Positions 43,423 to 55,311 of a stretch of 61,745 bases of DNA are shown here, in pieces. The notes under the pieces were generated by a model. It worked only from the letters and a program-made list of their open reading frames with translations. It did no database searches and had not been told where the DNA came from. Both the position numbers and the translations under genes were made by a program. The DNA is from Diphasiastrum complanatum. Taxonomy: Eukaryota; Streptophyta; Lycopodiopsida; Lycopodiales; Lycopodiaceae. Numbering within the stretch: the first letter of the stretch is position 1; every line of letters begins with the position of its first letter. The stretch is from NCBI GenBank assembly GCA_029204225.1, contig CM055113.1:34286362-34348106 (forward strand). The letters run 5' to 3'.

Positions 43423-44900
43423 GAATGTCCAAGTGAATGAACTGGAGAAATGGAAATGACGTTTTCATATAAAAAATAACAGACTCAGAATCAAAGGTAG
43501 TAGTAATATTCAAAAAGTTTGTCGTATTGCCATTAGTCTCCTCGCTTTTGATGGTCAAGTATTCTAGAGGATAAATCCATCTAGCATTATCATTGGTACG
43601 TGGGTGTTCTTTATCCAGAAATAAACGCGCAACCGAATTATTGATAAAACAGATGTCATCTATATATCGAAAGGTATTCTTGAACGCCCATAAATATTCA
43701 ATCTGTCCAAGTCTGGCAAGTCTTTTCATAAGCTGTAATCCATAAAATGACAAGTACCAGTTACACCATGTAGGGGAACACGCAAAGCCCATGGATATGC
43801 CGCAAACCTGTCTCCAAGCTTTGTTTTCGAGTCTGACAATGCAATGGTCATTCCAAAAATCATTCCATTGGAAAAGTAGTGACTTTTTTATATGAGTCCA
43901 ATCCTTAGAATTAGATTTCCACTTATAGGCAAGATCTTTGTTCTTGCTGAATTTGAAAGCGTACAAGATCATTTTCCATATAATAGTCTTAAGTCCATCC
44001 AGGCCATTAAGAGGAATGTTTTCATAACACTTAGAGATATCAGTGGACCACATAGAAGTGATCTTATTCGGCACATCAAGATAGAAATCAGTGGATGAGT
44101 CGCATTGCCAGAATAGGTTGGTATCCACATTTAGGTAACTCTAGTATGAATGTGCCTTAAGGCCTACCCCCTCCATGAGGAGTGGAGACAGAATACCAAG
44201 AGCTCCAAAAAGAAATGCGGCCACCTTTGAAAAGTAGCAGTCATGTGCATTTGTAATCCATCTGAAGGTATTTTTATGTGCTTTAAAAGTGCAGAGAAGA
44301 AATGGTAATTCTTCTTTTCCAAGAAGTTCATCTGGCAGTACATTAGAAAAAGTATGCTTAGTAACCGTCAATGCATTATCAATGTTATTGTTATCAATGT
44401 TTGGAAAAGGAGCAAAATCAAGACCAGATAATATTTTCAATGCCAAGTTTCTACCAAAGTTTATACACATGAAACAAGGATTATGTTAGACTTTATCTAT
44501 TCCATTCACATACAGGAAGGTAGTGATCCAGTCACATTCATCAATAGCATTCTTTAAATTCTTTGCGAAGTTTTTACCATGCAGCCATCTAGTCTTCTTT
44601 AAAACTTTTGTCATAGTCATTTTGCAAATAAGAGCATGTTCTACAATAGTATCATAATCCACATTCTGATAACTAAGTAAGAAAGTAGCTAATTTTAATC
44701 ATCCATGCTAAAATTCCAAAACAACTTCATTAATATTAGACCGATGTAGTGGAATATGATTAAGTCCTTTGTTCAAATCTTTAAGAGTTTACTATAGATA
44801 ATTCCAATATTCAACATCTTCAAGAACATCATAGTAGTACTGGGTGACACTACCTTCCAAACGGCTTCATAGAACTTCATACATGTATGCGAGGTGAGGT
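43423..44900 (-). pseudogene. Penelope-like reverse transcriptase remnant
   Basis: Read right to left from about 44880, coding-like sequence (VEYWNYL, SYQNVDYDTIVEHALICKMT, KNLKNAIDECDWITTFLYVN) leads with a few stops into ELPFLLCTFKAHKNTFRWIT then LSPLLMEG (44300-44160). RT motifs follow: STDISKCYENIPLNG (about 44040), GISMGFACSPTWCNWYLSFY (about 43790), FRYIDDICFINN with an intact YIDD box (about 43665) and NGNTTNFLNITTTF. It breaks off after FLQFIHLDIL at 43423. The D-x-S/x-Y-x-N-I-P, G-x-x-M-G-x-x-x-S-P and RYIDD blocks with LPF...HK fit Penelope-like elements better than copia, gypsy or LINEs. No GIY-YIG endonuclease is visible. Confidence 0.7.
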
Positions 44901-44989
44901 GATTTCTTGTGAGCTACCCATCATCCAATGTCTTTTAAGCAAAAACCCTACTTACGTACTATCGATTCAAAAACGGAAAGTGATGAATT

Positions 44990-45166
44990 GGCCATTTCAC
45001 TTCATCAGAAGGACAAAAATTGCGTTTTGGACCAAAAAAATATTTTTTTTTTCAAAATCACGGTAAGTCAAATAGCCCAAAATCGTGCCTTACCGTGATT
45101 TTGAAAAAAAAAAAAAAAAATTGGTCCGAAACGCAATTTTTGGCCTTCTGATGAAGTGAAACGGCC
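44990..45166. repeat. Long hairpin, arms about 78 bp
   Basis: The left arm 44990-45067 (GGCCATTTCACTTCATCAGA ... AATCACGGTAAG) and right arm 45089-45166 (CTTACCGTGATTTTGAAA ... TGATGAAGTGAAACGGCC) are near-perfect reverse complements around a 21-base loop. It resembles a small foldback transposon or a source of hairpin RNA. A/T runs are the only badly matched part. Confidence 0.9.
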
Positions 45167-45169
45167 AAA

Positions 45170-45529
45170 AATCGTGATTTCGGGCCAAAAAAAAAATGAA
45201 AAACTGGCCTCCGGGGTATATTTCTGTTTGTAAACTAAGAAAAACAAATTGACTTAGAAACACATTTTTTGAGGTTTTGAGGTCAAACAAACTAAATCCA
45301 TGGCGAAATGAAAATGTATTTCAAAGGTCAATTTTGAAAAAAATGATATCCATCTGAAAAAAAAATAAATTATTTGGTATGTGAAAGGCTAATGAAAGTG
45401 AGGTAGTCTTAGTTTGAATGTGAAGGAGGACACAAAAGTGGGTTGATTAAAATTCATAAGCAATTTTCAAATTTGAAATGTACTTGGGCATTAAATGAGG
45501 CTTGCAAGTCTATGTCTCACCTAGAGCAC
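45170..45529. other. AT-rich spacer
   Basis: No gene or repeat edge recognised between the hairpin and the copia fragment. Confidence 0.4.
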
Positions 45530-46265
45530 TAGCTGTTGGCTGAGCAACGAATTCCAACATGTGTGTTTGGATGCACATGCTATGTCGATATAACTCTTGA
45601 TGATAGGACCAAGGAAGATCCATCTTCAAGGAAAGGTATATTTGTTGCATATAGTGAGGTGAGTAAAGCCTACAAGGTGTAATTACATTCCTTCTACTAA
45701 TAAGGTGATTATTGGAAGAAATGTCATTTTTTATTAGGGGCACATTTCAAAAGTATTTTCAAGTACTATTGATGGTGATGTGGATGGATCTAACATTCTT
45801 GATGTTGATGTAAAGGATTCTACTTTAGATGGTGATGATGAAGGACCTTCATCAAGTCAAAATCCAAGGAAAACATCAAGGGAAAGACAAATGCCTTCAA
45901 GGCTCACATATGATGAGAAAGGTAGGCAAGTGGAAGTGACTCATTTTGCTTTTCTCACATGCTTTGGTGAATCTTCTTGTGTAGATGATGCTATGCAAGT
46001 AGATATTTGATATCATGCTAGAAATTTAAGTAATGGATCTAGAAAACAAGTTTTGTTCAATGGCTTTGATGGTCAAGTAGAAGATCAAGAGGTTGATCTC
46101 AAAGGGATTCAACAACATGAAAGGAAAGATGGCAATTTGGAGCTAGTCAAGAGCATCAAAGGAGAGTCAATTGGCAAAGATGTTATGGATCTATTTTTGC
46201 CAAGCATGGCAGTGCTATGCTTGGCAAATCTCCAGATTAATTGTCACAAAGTGGTTATTTAGTGA
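45530..46265 (+). pseudogene. Copia integrase C-terminus and linker fragment
   Basis: PTCVFGCTCYVDITLDDRTK and GIFVAYSEVSKAYKV are the conserved end of a copia integrase (45548-45680). The open frame 45780-46010 (SSSQNPRKTSRERQMPSRLT) is the variable linker ahead of RT. RT and RNase H are missing; 46053-46262 is open but not recognisable. It is an isolated internal piece. Confidence 0.75.
46198..46226. repeat. Small hairpin
   Basis: TGCCAAGCAT and ATGCTTGGCA form perfect 10-bp arms around the 9-base loop GGCAGTGCT. Confidence 0.8.
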
Positions 46266-46374
46266 CTTTTCATGGTTATGCCACTCAAATGTATTTGGAG
46301 CCATATTCACAAAAAATTTGGATTTTAAATTTTTGTGACTACATGACTAGGTGTTTTGTCACGCGACACTCCCA

Positions 46375-46668
46375 CGCAAACTCCAGACTTAACCGAAATT
46401 TTGCCATACTTTTTTTTTTGCATGGCACACGTGGCACATCCGCGCTAAAAATTTTCAGGCATCGTTGCCTATAAAAAATGAGCTGGGGGGGAGGGAAAAC
46501 AAGTACACCCACGCCAAAAATTCAAACTTGGTTTTCCTCTTTCCTAGACTCATAGTCAACACATTTTTTATTGGCATGAATGCTTGGGAATTTTTAGTGT
46601 GGATGTGCCATGCATGGTAGAGCCACAAAAAAAAATGGCAAAATTTGAACTAAGTCCCAAGTCTGCAT
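46375..46668. repeat. Foldback-type inverted repeat, about 290 bp
   Basis: The left arm includes GACTTAACCGAAATTTTGCC and GGCACATCCGCGCTAAAAAT; the right arm contains the reverse complements of AATTTTGCCAT, GCATGGCACATCCACACT and AAAAAT. Arms of about 90 bp with gaps enclose about 110 bp. No ORF. It looks like a MITE or foldback element; I could not define the exact ends or a target duplication. Confidence 0.6.
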
Positions 46669-48111
46669 GGCAACATTGTAGTTGTGTCTCATTGGAGAAT
46701 ATATCATGTTTCTAGCACTTTTCTTTGGCTTCAGTGAGTCCAAAAGACATGATTCTATACTTTGTTGATTGTCTTAGACATGCCATAATATTCTAGTGAG
46801 TTCAGCTTTCGTTTGAAGGAGATTCCCTCTTTGGGTAGTTGATGAGGAGGATCAAGTGGATGCGACTCTTCAAGCACGTTTTTTTGGTTGTGTTGTCAAA
46901 ACAAAATCTTGGGGACCATCCCCACCCTTGTCATCTATTTGTTTTCAACAACAAACAAAGTAAATATTATGAAGCTTGTTTTCTCCTTAGAGACAAGTAA
47001 CAAGTTGAGTAGGAGATGTAGTATCCAAGGTTGGACTATTGTTAAAGTTGTCAGACATTGACAATGTTTGAAATAGCATTGAAATATGATATAGACATCT
47101 AAATGAATTGAAGGCCTTCAATATTCTCATTGAGTTAACTATGATTTTAAGTGCCATATTATCAAATGGAAAGATGAATCTAAATTTTCAAATTGCAACA
47201 ATGGGTGTATTGAACCTATGTTGTGTGTTTGATACACATATGCTAAAGGAAGTCTTAAATTCGATTTCATTCACAAAGAGAATGCAGTCCTGACATGCAA
47301 GTCCTGACAGGCAGTATACAAGTGAGCAGTTGATACCGACAAGGGTATCTCTCAATTTGTAACAATGTCCATGGATGTTGTGTGGAAATTCCAAATACTC
47401 CTCTAGTTAGCTAATATGACCCTTGCATTACCAACCAAGTTGATATACAAGGTACACCTCGGTGGATTTTGCTTGCATTAATGCAAAAACTAGATCAAAC
47501 AAAATAACAATAGTATTCAAACACTAAGGAACAAGTTGCTCTGAGAAAAAATAGAGAACCCTCCAAAAGGCAAGTACAAAAAATATCGATCCCACCCTAC
47601 ATGTATCACTTTGACATTTTGTACCTTTAAAACCTTCAAAATGTCGTAACCATATACAAATCATGTGTGGACAACTTTTTAAACTTACGATAAAATTAAA
47701 CTTTAATTTACAAGAAATGCTAGAAATGTAGGTCAAGACAAATATGAGAGATGAAACCTAAAAAACTAGAGTAGAGTCAATCTTAATTAGTAATCACCTA
47801 ATGTCTCTACAAATAGGAGCATCTTAGTTTCAACCTAGAATGTGATGCTAATCTACCATGATGTTTGGTGATCTTAATGGCATCCTTCCAAACCCAAGCG
47901 TGAATATTGGATCACACTTGCACTTCAAAACACGGATGCCATTATTCCATCTAGAGAGATGAGGGATTCCCATCCAAACCAAAAAGCATTTCAATCCAAG
48001 CTCGAGAATACTTGGGTGGAGTTTGGACCCAAAGCTCCTCTAAACGTAATGCCTTGTGCTCAGGTGTCCTTTGTATTTTGGGACCACCTCCAGGAGCATA
48101 ATGTCCATTCA
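46669..48111. other. Intergenic stretch upstream of the P450
   Basis: No coding motif I can defend. Several open frames of 60-85 codons occur (for example plus 47108-47293 and 47959-48216), with no domain and biased toward low complexity. Confidence 0.45.
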
Positions 48112-48260
48112 ATTTTCTCTCTCCTAGGAATTTGTCATTCTCTTTCCTCTCTCATGTTGAATCCACTTTATCTCTCCTCTCTCGGTGGAATGCATGTTCT
48201 CTTTCCTCTCCGGTGAAATGCACGTTCTATCTCCTCTCTCCGGTGGAGTGTGCATGTGCT
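48112..48260 (+). repeat. Pyrimidine-rich tandem repeat upstream of the P450
   Basis: Four diverged units of about 33-37 bp share TTCTCTTTCCTCTC followed by GGTGGAATGCACG-like sequence (GGTGGAATGCATG, GGTGAAATGCACG, GGTGGAGTGTGCATG). The block ends about 215 bp before the start codon, so it lies in the promoter or leader. Confidence 0.75.
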
Positions 48261-48378
48261 ATGTGGCAGCCCGTCATTGGCTGTCCTTGCTGGTGGGTTT
48301 GCACTAACGACAATAGTACTCCTCATCTCCATATGCATCTCTCCATGCATGCATGTTGTGTGAGTAGCGAACGCAATT

Positions 48379-48387
48379 GCTATAAGA
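48379..48387 (+). promoter_or_regulatory. Candidate TATA box of the P450
   Basis: GCTATAAGAG lies about 90 bp before the ATG at 48474, a suitable distance. This is a motif call only. Confidence 0.4.
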
Positions 48388-48473
48388 GACTCACATCTTA
48401 AGTAGGGAGAAGTCATAAGGAGCAAATACCCAAAAGAGAATTAGTCTGCACAGGAGGGAGTGAGACTGCGAAC

Positions 48474-50378
48474 ATGGTGCCTTCTGCAGATTTGCAAAAG
48501 TGGGGAGGAGTGCATGGCAACATGAGTAAGGATATGATATCCATGTTCAGTCCAGGAACATGGATCGCCTTCATCTCAGTCTACGTTTTCATTATCTTTC
48601 TCTTCCGAAAATTCTACAACACCAACAAAAGCTCAAGCCTTCCACTGCCACCAGGCCCCCGTCCGTGGCCAATTGTAGGATCCATGTTCCAGATTGGCAA
48701 GCCTCCTCACCAATACTTCACTCAGCTGGCTAAAAAGTATGGATCGTCCATAGTACATGTAAGGTTGGGATATAGTCCCTGGATTGTTGTGCACACTCCC
48801 GAGCTAGCTATGGAGGTTCTCAAAACCCGTGATACGGCTTTTGCATATAGACCTCCAACTGTATTTTCAGAACACTTCAGTTTTGGCTACCAGAATATTG
48901 CTTTTAGACAGCACACGGATGCTACCTGGCGCCATCTTCGTAAACTTTGTGCCACCAGCCTCTTCACACCCTCTAGCTTGAGAATCTCAGCTGACTTGAG
49001 GCAGGAGGAAACTTCTGCATTGGTTTCTACCATCCGATCTGCTGCTATTAAGGGGGGCAGTACCTTTGTCTTGAAGGCAAGACCAATCTTGTATGAGAGT
49101 AACATGAATATGATGAGCAGAATAATTTTTGGAAAAAGATATTTTGGAGAGGGTCATTCGTATGGAACAGAGGCTGCTGCATTCCGTATTATGCTGGAGC
49201 AAGTGGTGGAAGAGAGTGGGAAGACTCACCTTGGAGACATGTTTCCGTTGCTGCGTGGAATTGATCTGCAGGGCACGGAAAAGAACTTAAAAGAGCACGT
49301 GAGACCAGGAATGGAGAAATTTTTTGCATCTAGAATCTCTGAGCGCAGGCTGCAGCATCAGCTCGATGGTGGCATTAGAGAGCACACAGATTTCTTAGAT
49401 ACTTTGCTTTCGCTAAAAGCTGAAGATAGCCTATCTGATATTTGCATAATGGCCTTGCTCTCAGTGAGTAACTTAGTGAAATATTTCAGTTTTCATTGTT
49501 TATATGGTTGCCTTTTATTTTTAAGCAAAGCTAATCAGACCGAGCACCAAGCAGACTAGTACATTCCCCTATTCTATGAAAGCAAGGCTTATTATAATTT
49601 ATAAGGATAGTATCACCAAGTCAATTGGAGAAGTTAGCAAGCAGATTTAACCTGCAAGTACTTAATATGTATATTCAAAACTGCTTACAACTAGGTCAGT
49701 AAGCTAATTATAAATTGGTTGATGAAAAGACATATTGTACTCTTTTGCATGCAGGACCTTATGTCGGGAGGTTCAGACACAGGGACTGTAACAGTAGAGT
49801 GGGCACTCTCTGAGCTCATTGCCCACCCACAGCAATTTTTGAAAGTACGAGAGGAGATTGACAGCGTCGTCGGACAAAACCGAATGGTCCAAGAATCAGA
49901 TCTTCCTTATCTGCCATACCTGCATGCCACTATTAAAGAAACCTTGCGTCTTCATCCACCTGTTCCATTGTTACTTCCCCACTACACTCCTGTGGAATCC
50001 CATCTTGGAGGATACAAAGTTCCGGCACGCTCAAACATCATCGTTAATATATGGGCAATCGGTCGCGATCCCCGTGTATGGAGGAATCCAGAAGAATTCA
50101 ATCCTGATAGATTTCTGGAAACAGACATGCAATTTGTTGGAGGGAAGCAGTTTCAGCTGCTGGCTTTCTCAGCAGGCAGGAGACAGTGTCCTGGATATCC
50201 ATTGTCTGCAATCCAAGTCCCTCATACACTAGCTTCTCTGATTCAAGCATTTGATTGGGGACCTCCAGCAGGTCAGAAACCTGAAGATATTAATATGGAT
50301 GAGGAGATGGGACTTGCGTGCTACAGAACTGTTCCGCTTGAGGCTGCAGTGTCATATAGATTAAAGCTAGATCTCTGA
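48474..50378 (+). CDS. Cytochrome P450, CYP71-clan type, two exons
   Basis: Exon 1 (48474-49463, 330 codons) ends at GTGAGT; exon 2 (49755-50378) begins after TGCAG; the 291-bp intron is phase 0. The spliced protein is 537 residues. Residues 29-47 form the ER membrane anchor (TWIAFISVYVFIIFLFRKF), then the proline hinge LPLPPGPRP (57-65). The C-helix is WRHLRK (152-157). The oxygen-binding I-helix motif is SGGSDT (334-339), ExxR is ETLR (392-395), PDRF is at 447-450, and the haem loop FSAGRRQCPG (468-477) carries the ligand Cys475. All essential motifs are intact. The intron just before the I-helix is usual for A-type plant P450s. The segment before the C-helix (FRQHTDAT) departs from the common FAPYG pattern. 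Such enzymes use NADPH-P450 reductase to oxidise specialised metabolites; substrate and subfamily cannot be told. Met17 or Met24 are alternative starts. Confidence 0.93.
49464..49754 (+). other. P450 intron
   Basis: Donor GTGAGTAAC at 49464 and acceptor TTTTGCATGCAG ending at 49754. Splicing joins MALLS to DLMSGG in frame. Confidence 0.9.
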
Positions 50379-52785
50379 ACAAGACGTTGTTATGCTAACT
50401 TCTATTAGTTCTATAGCTTAAGTACTGGGCCTCTGATTAATATTATGTAGACTGTTTAAGGAGATTAGCTTTTGTGATCAACTCATGCGTTGATCAGTTA
50501 ATATTTGAAGTAAATGCTGGGAACATATCTGCAACACGTTATCCGACTCCCCTTTTCTCATGTGCCCCTGGTGTTTCTGATTGGTTATAGCAGGAGCTGC
50601 AGGCCGTTAGACTAAAGGGTGTACTTAGTCAGTTGATAGAGTGTTAATCAAGTTCTTGTTAGTGAAGTACTTTCTTTGCGTAGCTGGGACAAATTACAAG
50701 TAGTTCTTGATAGTGAGTATCAGTTTCTTGGTTTCTTGTGGATCATAGGTCGTGGTAGCCAGACCTCTTGTACATACAATGTATTGATTCTTTATGATTA
50801 AATTGTGTGCTACGGTTCGAGGACACTCTTACATTGTTGCGTTTATTTATTTTAACACTCCCATTTGTTTGTTTTCTGTCCAGATCATCAGATCACAATC
50901 AAGATGAGATATTTAGCACACATAATCTGGCACACACTCTAGTATTTACTCATATAAGCATATGCATCTAGCGCTTTTCCATTTTGCACACAGTCATCAC
51001 TCGATCACTCCAACTGGAGTTCTTCATCACACAGTCTGATCATGAGCGCTTCAGAATAATCTTGATTTCCCGTTTTCATATTAAAGCTTCCAAATAAAAT
51101 TGGCCGCCTATCGTAATCGATCAATGGCTTCAGAAATGGATGCGTTTTTATACACCTTGTCCATCCTCCGTGTAAAAAGAGCACAAATTGGTTGACAATA
51201 TGTATGTAATAAGAACACCCTTTTATGTTTGAGATGATATTTTGCAGTGCTCGGGAAATCTCCTTTGAGTTATCCTCAAACAGGCTCAGTTAATTGATGA
51301 TAATGATGATGATGACACATCCCCTTAGGCTCAGTTGGGTGGCAATGGGCATCCAAAGTTTTTTTGTTCCACCAAGATGCTTCTTTGGTCCCACATTCCA
51401 AAACCAAGATGCATTATGATCTCACAATTTGAGAATTTTTGCCTCCATCTTCAATTCTTTTATTTCATCAAAAAAGAGTGAGAAGAGCCCACATTGACAT
51501 GTGCTTTTTTGTCCCACTTTTGGTAGATTTTGCATTTCTAGATATATTTAAAAAACAAAAAAACCATACTTATATATGAGTGAAAACATATATTATTTTT
51601 ATTTATTTATATTTTTATGCACTTTTGGGAGGAAGGTATGCATGTAAAAAAAGTACATGCACCTTTCGGTGCTGAAAAGGATTCTGTGAAAAATATTTGC
51701 CTTGAATTGCTTTTTCAATGGATATCGCTCGAGAAGGCAACCACTTTTTCTTTGAAAAAAAAGCAAGAAGTAATTTATGTATAGCAATTAGAGCCAAAAA
51801 ATATTATTTTCATCACTTTTTACATCTCATGGTTTTATATCCATTCAATATGCTTCTATGTAGCCTAATATGTTTGTGTCGCCAAATGTAAATATTTTAA
51901 AATGCTTGATCAAAGTGTTATCATGTTAGGGCAAAAGGCCAAAGAGGTAAATGACTAGTTTTCATGATGTGACCACATATTATAGAATTTTGTCTTTTGT
52001 GATGTCGTATTCTTGCCAACGGAATATGGGTGTGGATAGTTGATGACAGACTGCCATGGCACATGCACATTTTGTCAAAGTGTGCATCTGCCATGTGTAA
52101 ATTCTTTCATTCACAATAACACATCGCGACATTTGCAACCTGGGCCTCTGACCGATTTATCGAAACTTTATTATATGTCAGTTTTCTACACGTCGATGTC
52201 TGATTCACACGTAAATTTCAAAACCAAATGTTCAGTAGTCAAGAATCTGTGGCAACAACCAAATTTAAATATGGTCATCGGAATACGACAGATTTTGGGC
52301 CACCGCAATTTGATGATCAAACATGGAATAATCGTGGCCAAAATTTTGGCAAAAAAAATTAGTTGGCAGTTGACTTGGACATCAGCTTCCAATACCTGCG
52401 TCAGCAATCTGACATGTGTAGAACTCAATGGAACTTTTGTACAATATGGATCAAACATCAGATGACGAATTTTGGCGCGTCAAAATCCAATGTATGCTTG
52501 TTTTTGTAATTTCTACGCAATCCTGCCCATTCCTCCTCTTATTGATTTGCACAGTTGGAGGTGCATGTGTGTTTTGAAAGTGCGATCTTGCATATTATGA
52601 TTACATTGTTAGTGCTCCTACCTTCCATTGCTCTACTACCTTCCATTGTGGTCATTGCGTGTACCTTTTCTTGTGTTTTGCTTCTTATTTTTTAGTAGGG
52701 TAAGAAGGAGAACAAAGAGAGTTAGATTTGGTGTGTGTGTGTGTTGTCAAAAATTAGTGGGAATGAGCGGAAGCCGATGAGCGAG
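50379..52785. other. Intergenic stretch downstream of the P450
   Basis: The 3' UTR of the P450 must lie at the start, but no single polyadenylation signal stands out. The 141-codon ATG frame at 52040-52465 has no recognised motif and the region shows no repeat structure. Confidence 0.4.
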
Positions 52786-53200
52786 CTTGGTGTAGGATCG
52801 GAAGCGCACAAACAACAACAAAATATTCAAATTGAATGATTCAGACAAATGCTCAAAGAAACAATACAGTAGTGAGACTGAGAATTTGCACTCTGATTAA
52901 TATCAAACAGTGAGTACAATTCTTTAAGTGATAACTTTACCTTACAGTCATTGAGCATGATAATGCTGGCTACAAAACGATTGATCAGATTAAGAACTAT
53001 CAGAAGAACTTTTCTGATGAAGATTCTAGGATTGATATCCTACAAAATTATCTACAACAAACTTATACTGCGGTTATTATAGCCGCCTCATTATAGTTAA
53101 TGCATGTACAAAGTGGGCAAATTGTCAACGCAAAGTCACTGGGTCAAATTTTAGACCGGATTTTAGACTAGGATTTTAGATTGGGCTCTTTTTGGCCACC
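52786..53200 (-). repeat. Solo-LTR-like relative of the element A LTR
   Basis: GTGTAGGATCGGAAGCGCAC, TGCACTCTGATTA and CAGTGAGTACAATTCTT follow the same order and spacing as the start of the LTRs at 7337 and 12035 (TGTAGGATTTTGG, GCACTCTGATTAGATTACAG, ACTGAGTACAATGCTT). Later GGGTCAAATTTTAGACCGGA recalls their GGGTCGGATT repeats. No adjacent pol gene of that family is seen, so it is probably a diverged solo LTR. Confidence 0.5.
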
Positions 53201-53267
53201 CAAACCTTTCTTTTCACTAATTCCTCAATTCAAAATCAGTAAAAAAAGAGAGAGTAGATGGCTAGAA

Positions 53268-53293
53268 AAAGCCTAGCGCCAGCGCTAGGCTTT
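53268..53293. repeat. Perfect palindrome with 12-bp arms
   Basis: AAAGCCTAGCGC and GCGCTAGGCTTT separated by two bases. It stands out from the AT-rich surroundings; no function is evident. Confidence 0.95.
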
Positions 53294-53596
53294 CAAGTTT
53301 TGGCCAAAAAAAAAAACATCATGAATTTTGGTGTAATTTCAAGCTTGACACCTTTTCATATTAAACATTTTTTTTTTTCATTTTGGACATTGATGTAATT
53401 TTTGCTAATACACCGAGTTTGCTTTAGATTTTTTTTTTTTTTGCAATACCCAATGGTGTTTGCAATAGTGGGGGACTGGTGAAGATGGAGCTCTTAGGAA
53501 ATGAGCTTCTTGATCTAAGTAATTTAAGAAGCCATTATCTGAGCTAAACTTTCATTCCTACACCCAAACAATAATAATTTTAGAAAAATCCTCATG

Positions 53597-54198
53597 TTAG
53601 AGAAGTGCTCGCACCACACAATTTCTCACAAGAGTACTTGCCAAAATATGCTGAGAAATGCTCACTAATAAATCACACCCATAGTCGGTAGGCAAACCTA
53701 GGACAAACTCCCATAATGCCAACTTGGCATTGAATGATGACACTCTATTCCAGAGGTCCATAAATTCTTGGATATAAGAGTCTAGGCTCTTACTACCCAT
53801 TTTGCAATCCACATCTGCAAAAGCATCCCATGTAGTGGGGAATACCAGCAAATCCCGCCACCACAATGACCTTGCTGCGTAAGAATAACATGACAATTTC
53901 AATTTTTTTTTCTCATGGGGAACTCCATGCAAGCTGAAGTAACTGCTCCATATAACAAGTCAATCTTCCACTACTTTTGGTTTCTTCTCCTACTTCTCCC
54001 CTGAATAGATCTCTAGTTGAGAACCAAGATTCGGCGAAGACAACAATTTGACTGGTTCAAAAGAACTTCCATTTGTTGATCTCTCGTATTATTCGAATGG
54101 TTTATGTCATTGAGTCTCGTACTCAATTGCTGGCAAATCTGCATATAAGATGGTGCAGCTAGATTTGGCGTAGCCTGATTCGTAGCTTCTTCGACCAT
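53597..54198 (-). pseudogene. Ty3/gypsy gag fragment
   Basis: From the ATG at 54196-54198 (MVEEATNQATPNLAAPSYMQ), a coiled N-terminal part (TRLNDINHSNNTRDQQMEVL) is followed after a break by KLKLSCYSYAARSLWWRDLL and TTWDAFADVDCKMGSKSLDS, then YIQEFMDLWNRV. The A-x-x-WW pattern, PTTW-x-x-F and the Y-x-x-F-x-x-L block fit the retrotransposon gag domain of plant gypsy elements. Frameshifts lie between 53930 and 54013. The matching integrase fragment at the right edge has the same strand but is 7 kb away, so linkage is uncertain. Confidence 0.75.
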
Positions 54199-54629
54199 CT
54201 TTAATTATCTATTTCATGTAATAACTAAATTTAGTTATAATCCTTGTTGTCCGAATCTGAGAATGACATGGAATATTCTAAAATATGGCAAGAGGCTTTT
54301 GCAATAAGCCCAAACACTATATAACTAAACTAGAGAGTCGAAAGTATTAGAAACAAACGACCAGTTGGCATCCTACGGGTGTGAGTCCAACTAATTAGTT
54401 AAATAAAGTATTTTAAACTTAGCTTTCGTAAAGTTCCTAAGTTGGGAATACAACTTGTCCTCAAGAAAGACAAAGTGATCTTGACGGTCAAGATTGTGAT
54501 CATGATGGAGCTTCAGTAGCCAATTAGAGTGAAGGGGGCTCACCTCTCAAATCTATAAGAGAGAGCCATCTCCTTTGTATTGGATGATCTTCTACTCTTC
54601 CTAATAAAACTCTATCTATTTCATCTTGG

Positions 54630-55311
<682 letters not shown>

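Noticed and set aside
50813-50825. GGTTCGAGGACAC as a tRNA B-box
   Set aside because: No cloverleaf, A-box or acceptor stem could be drawn around it.
52040-52465. 141-codon ATG frame downstream of the P450
   Set aside because: No recognisable motif, an overlapping 90-codon minus-strand frame, and a composition like the surrounding intergenic DNA.
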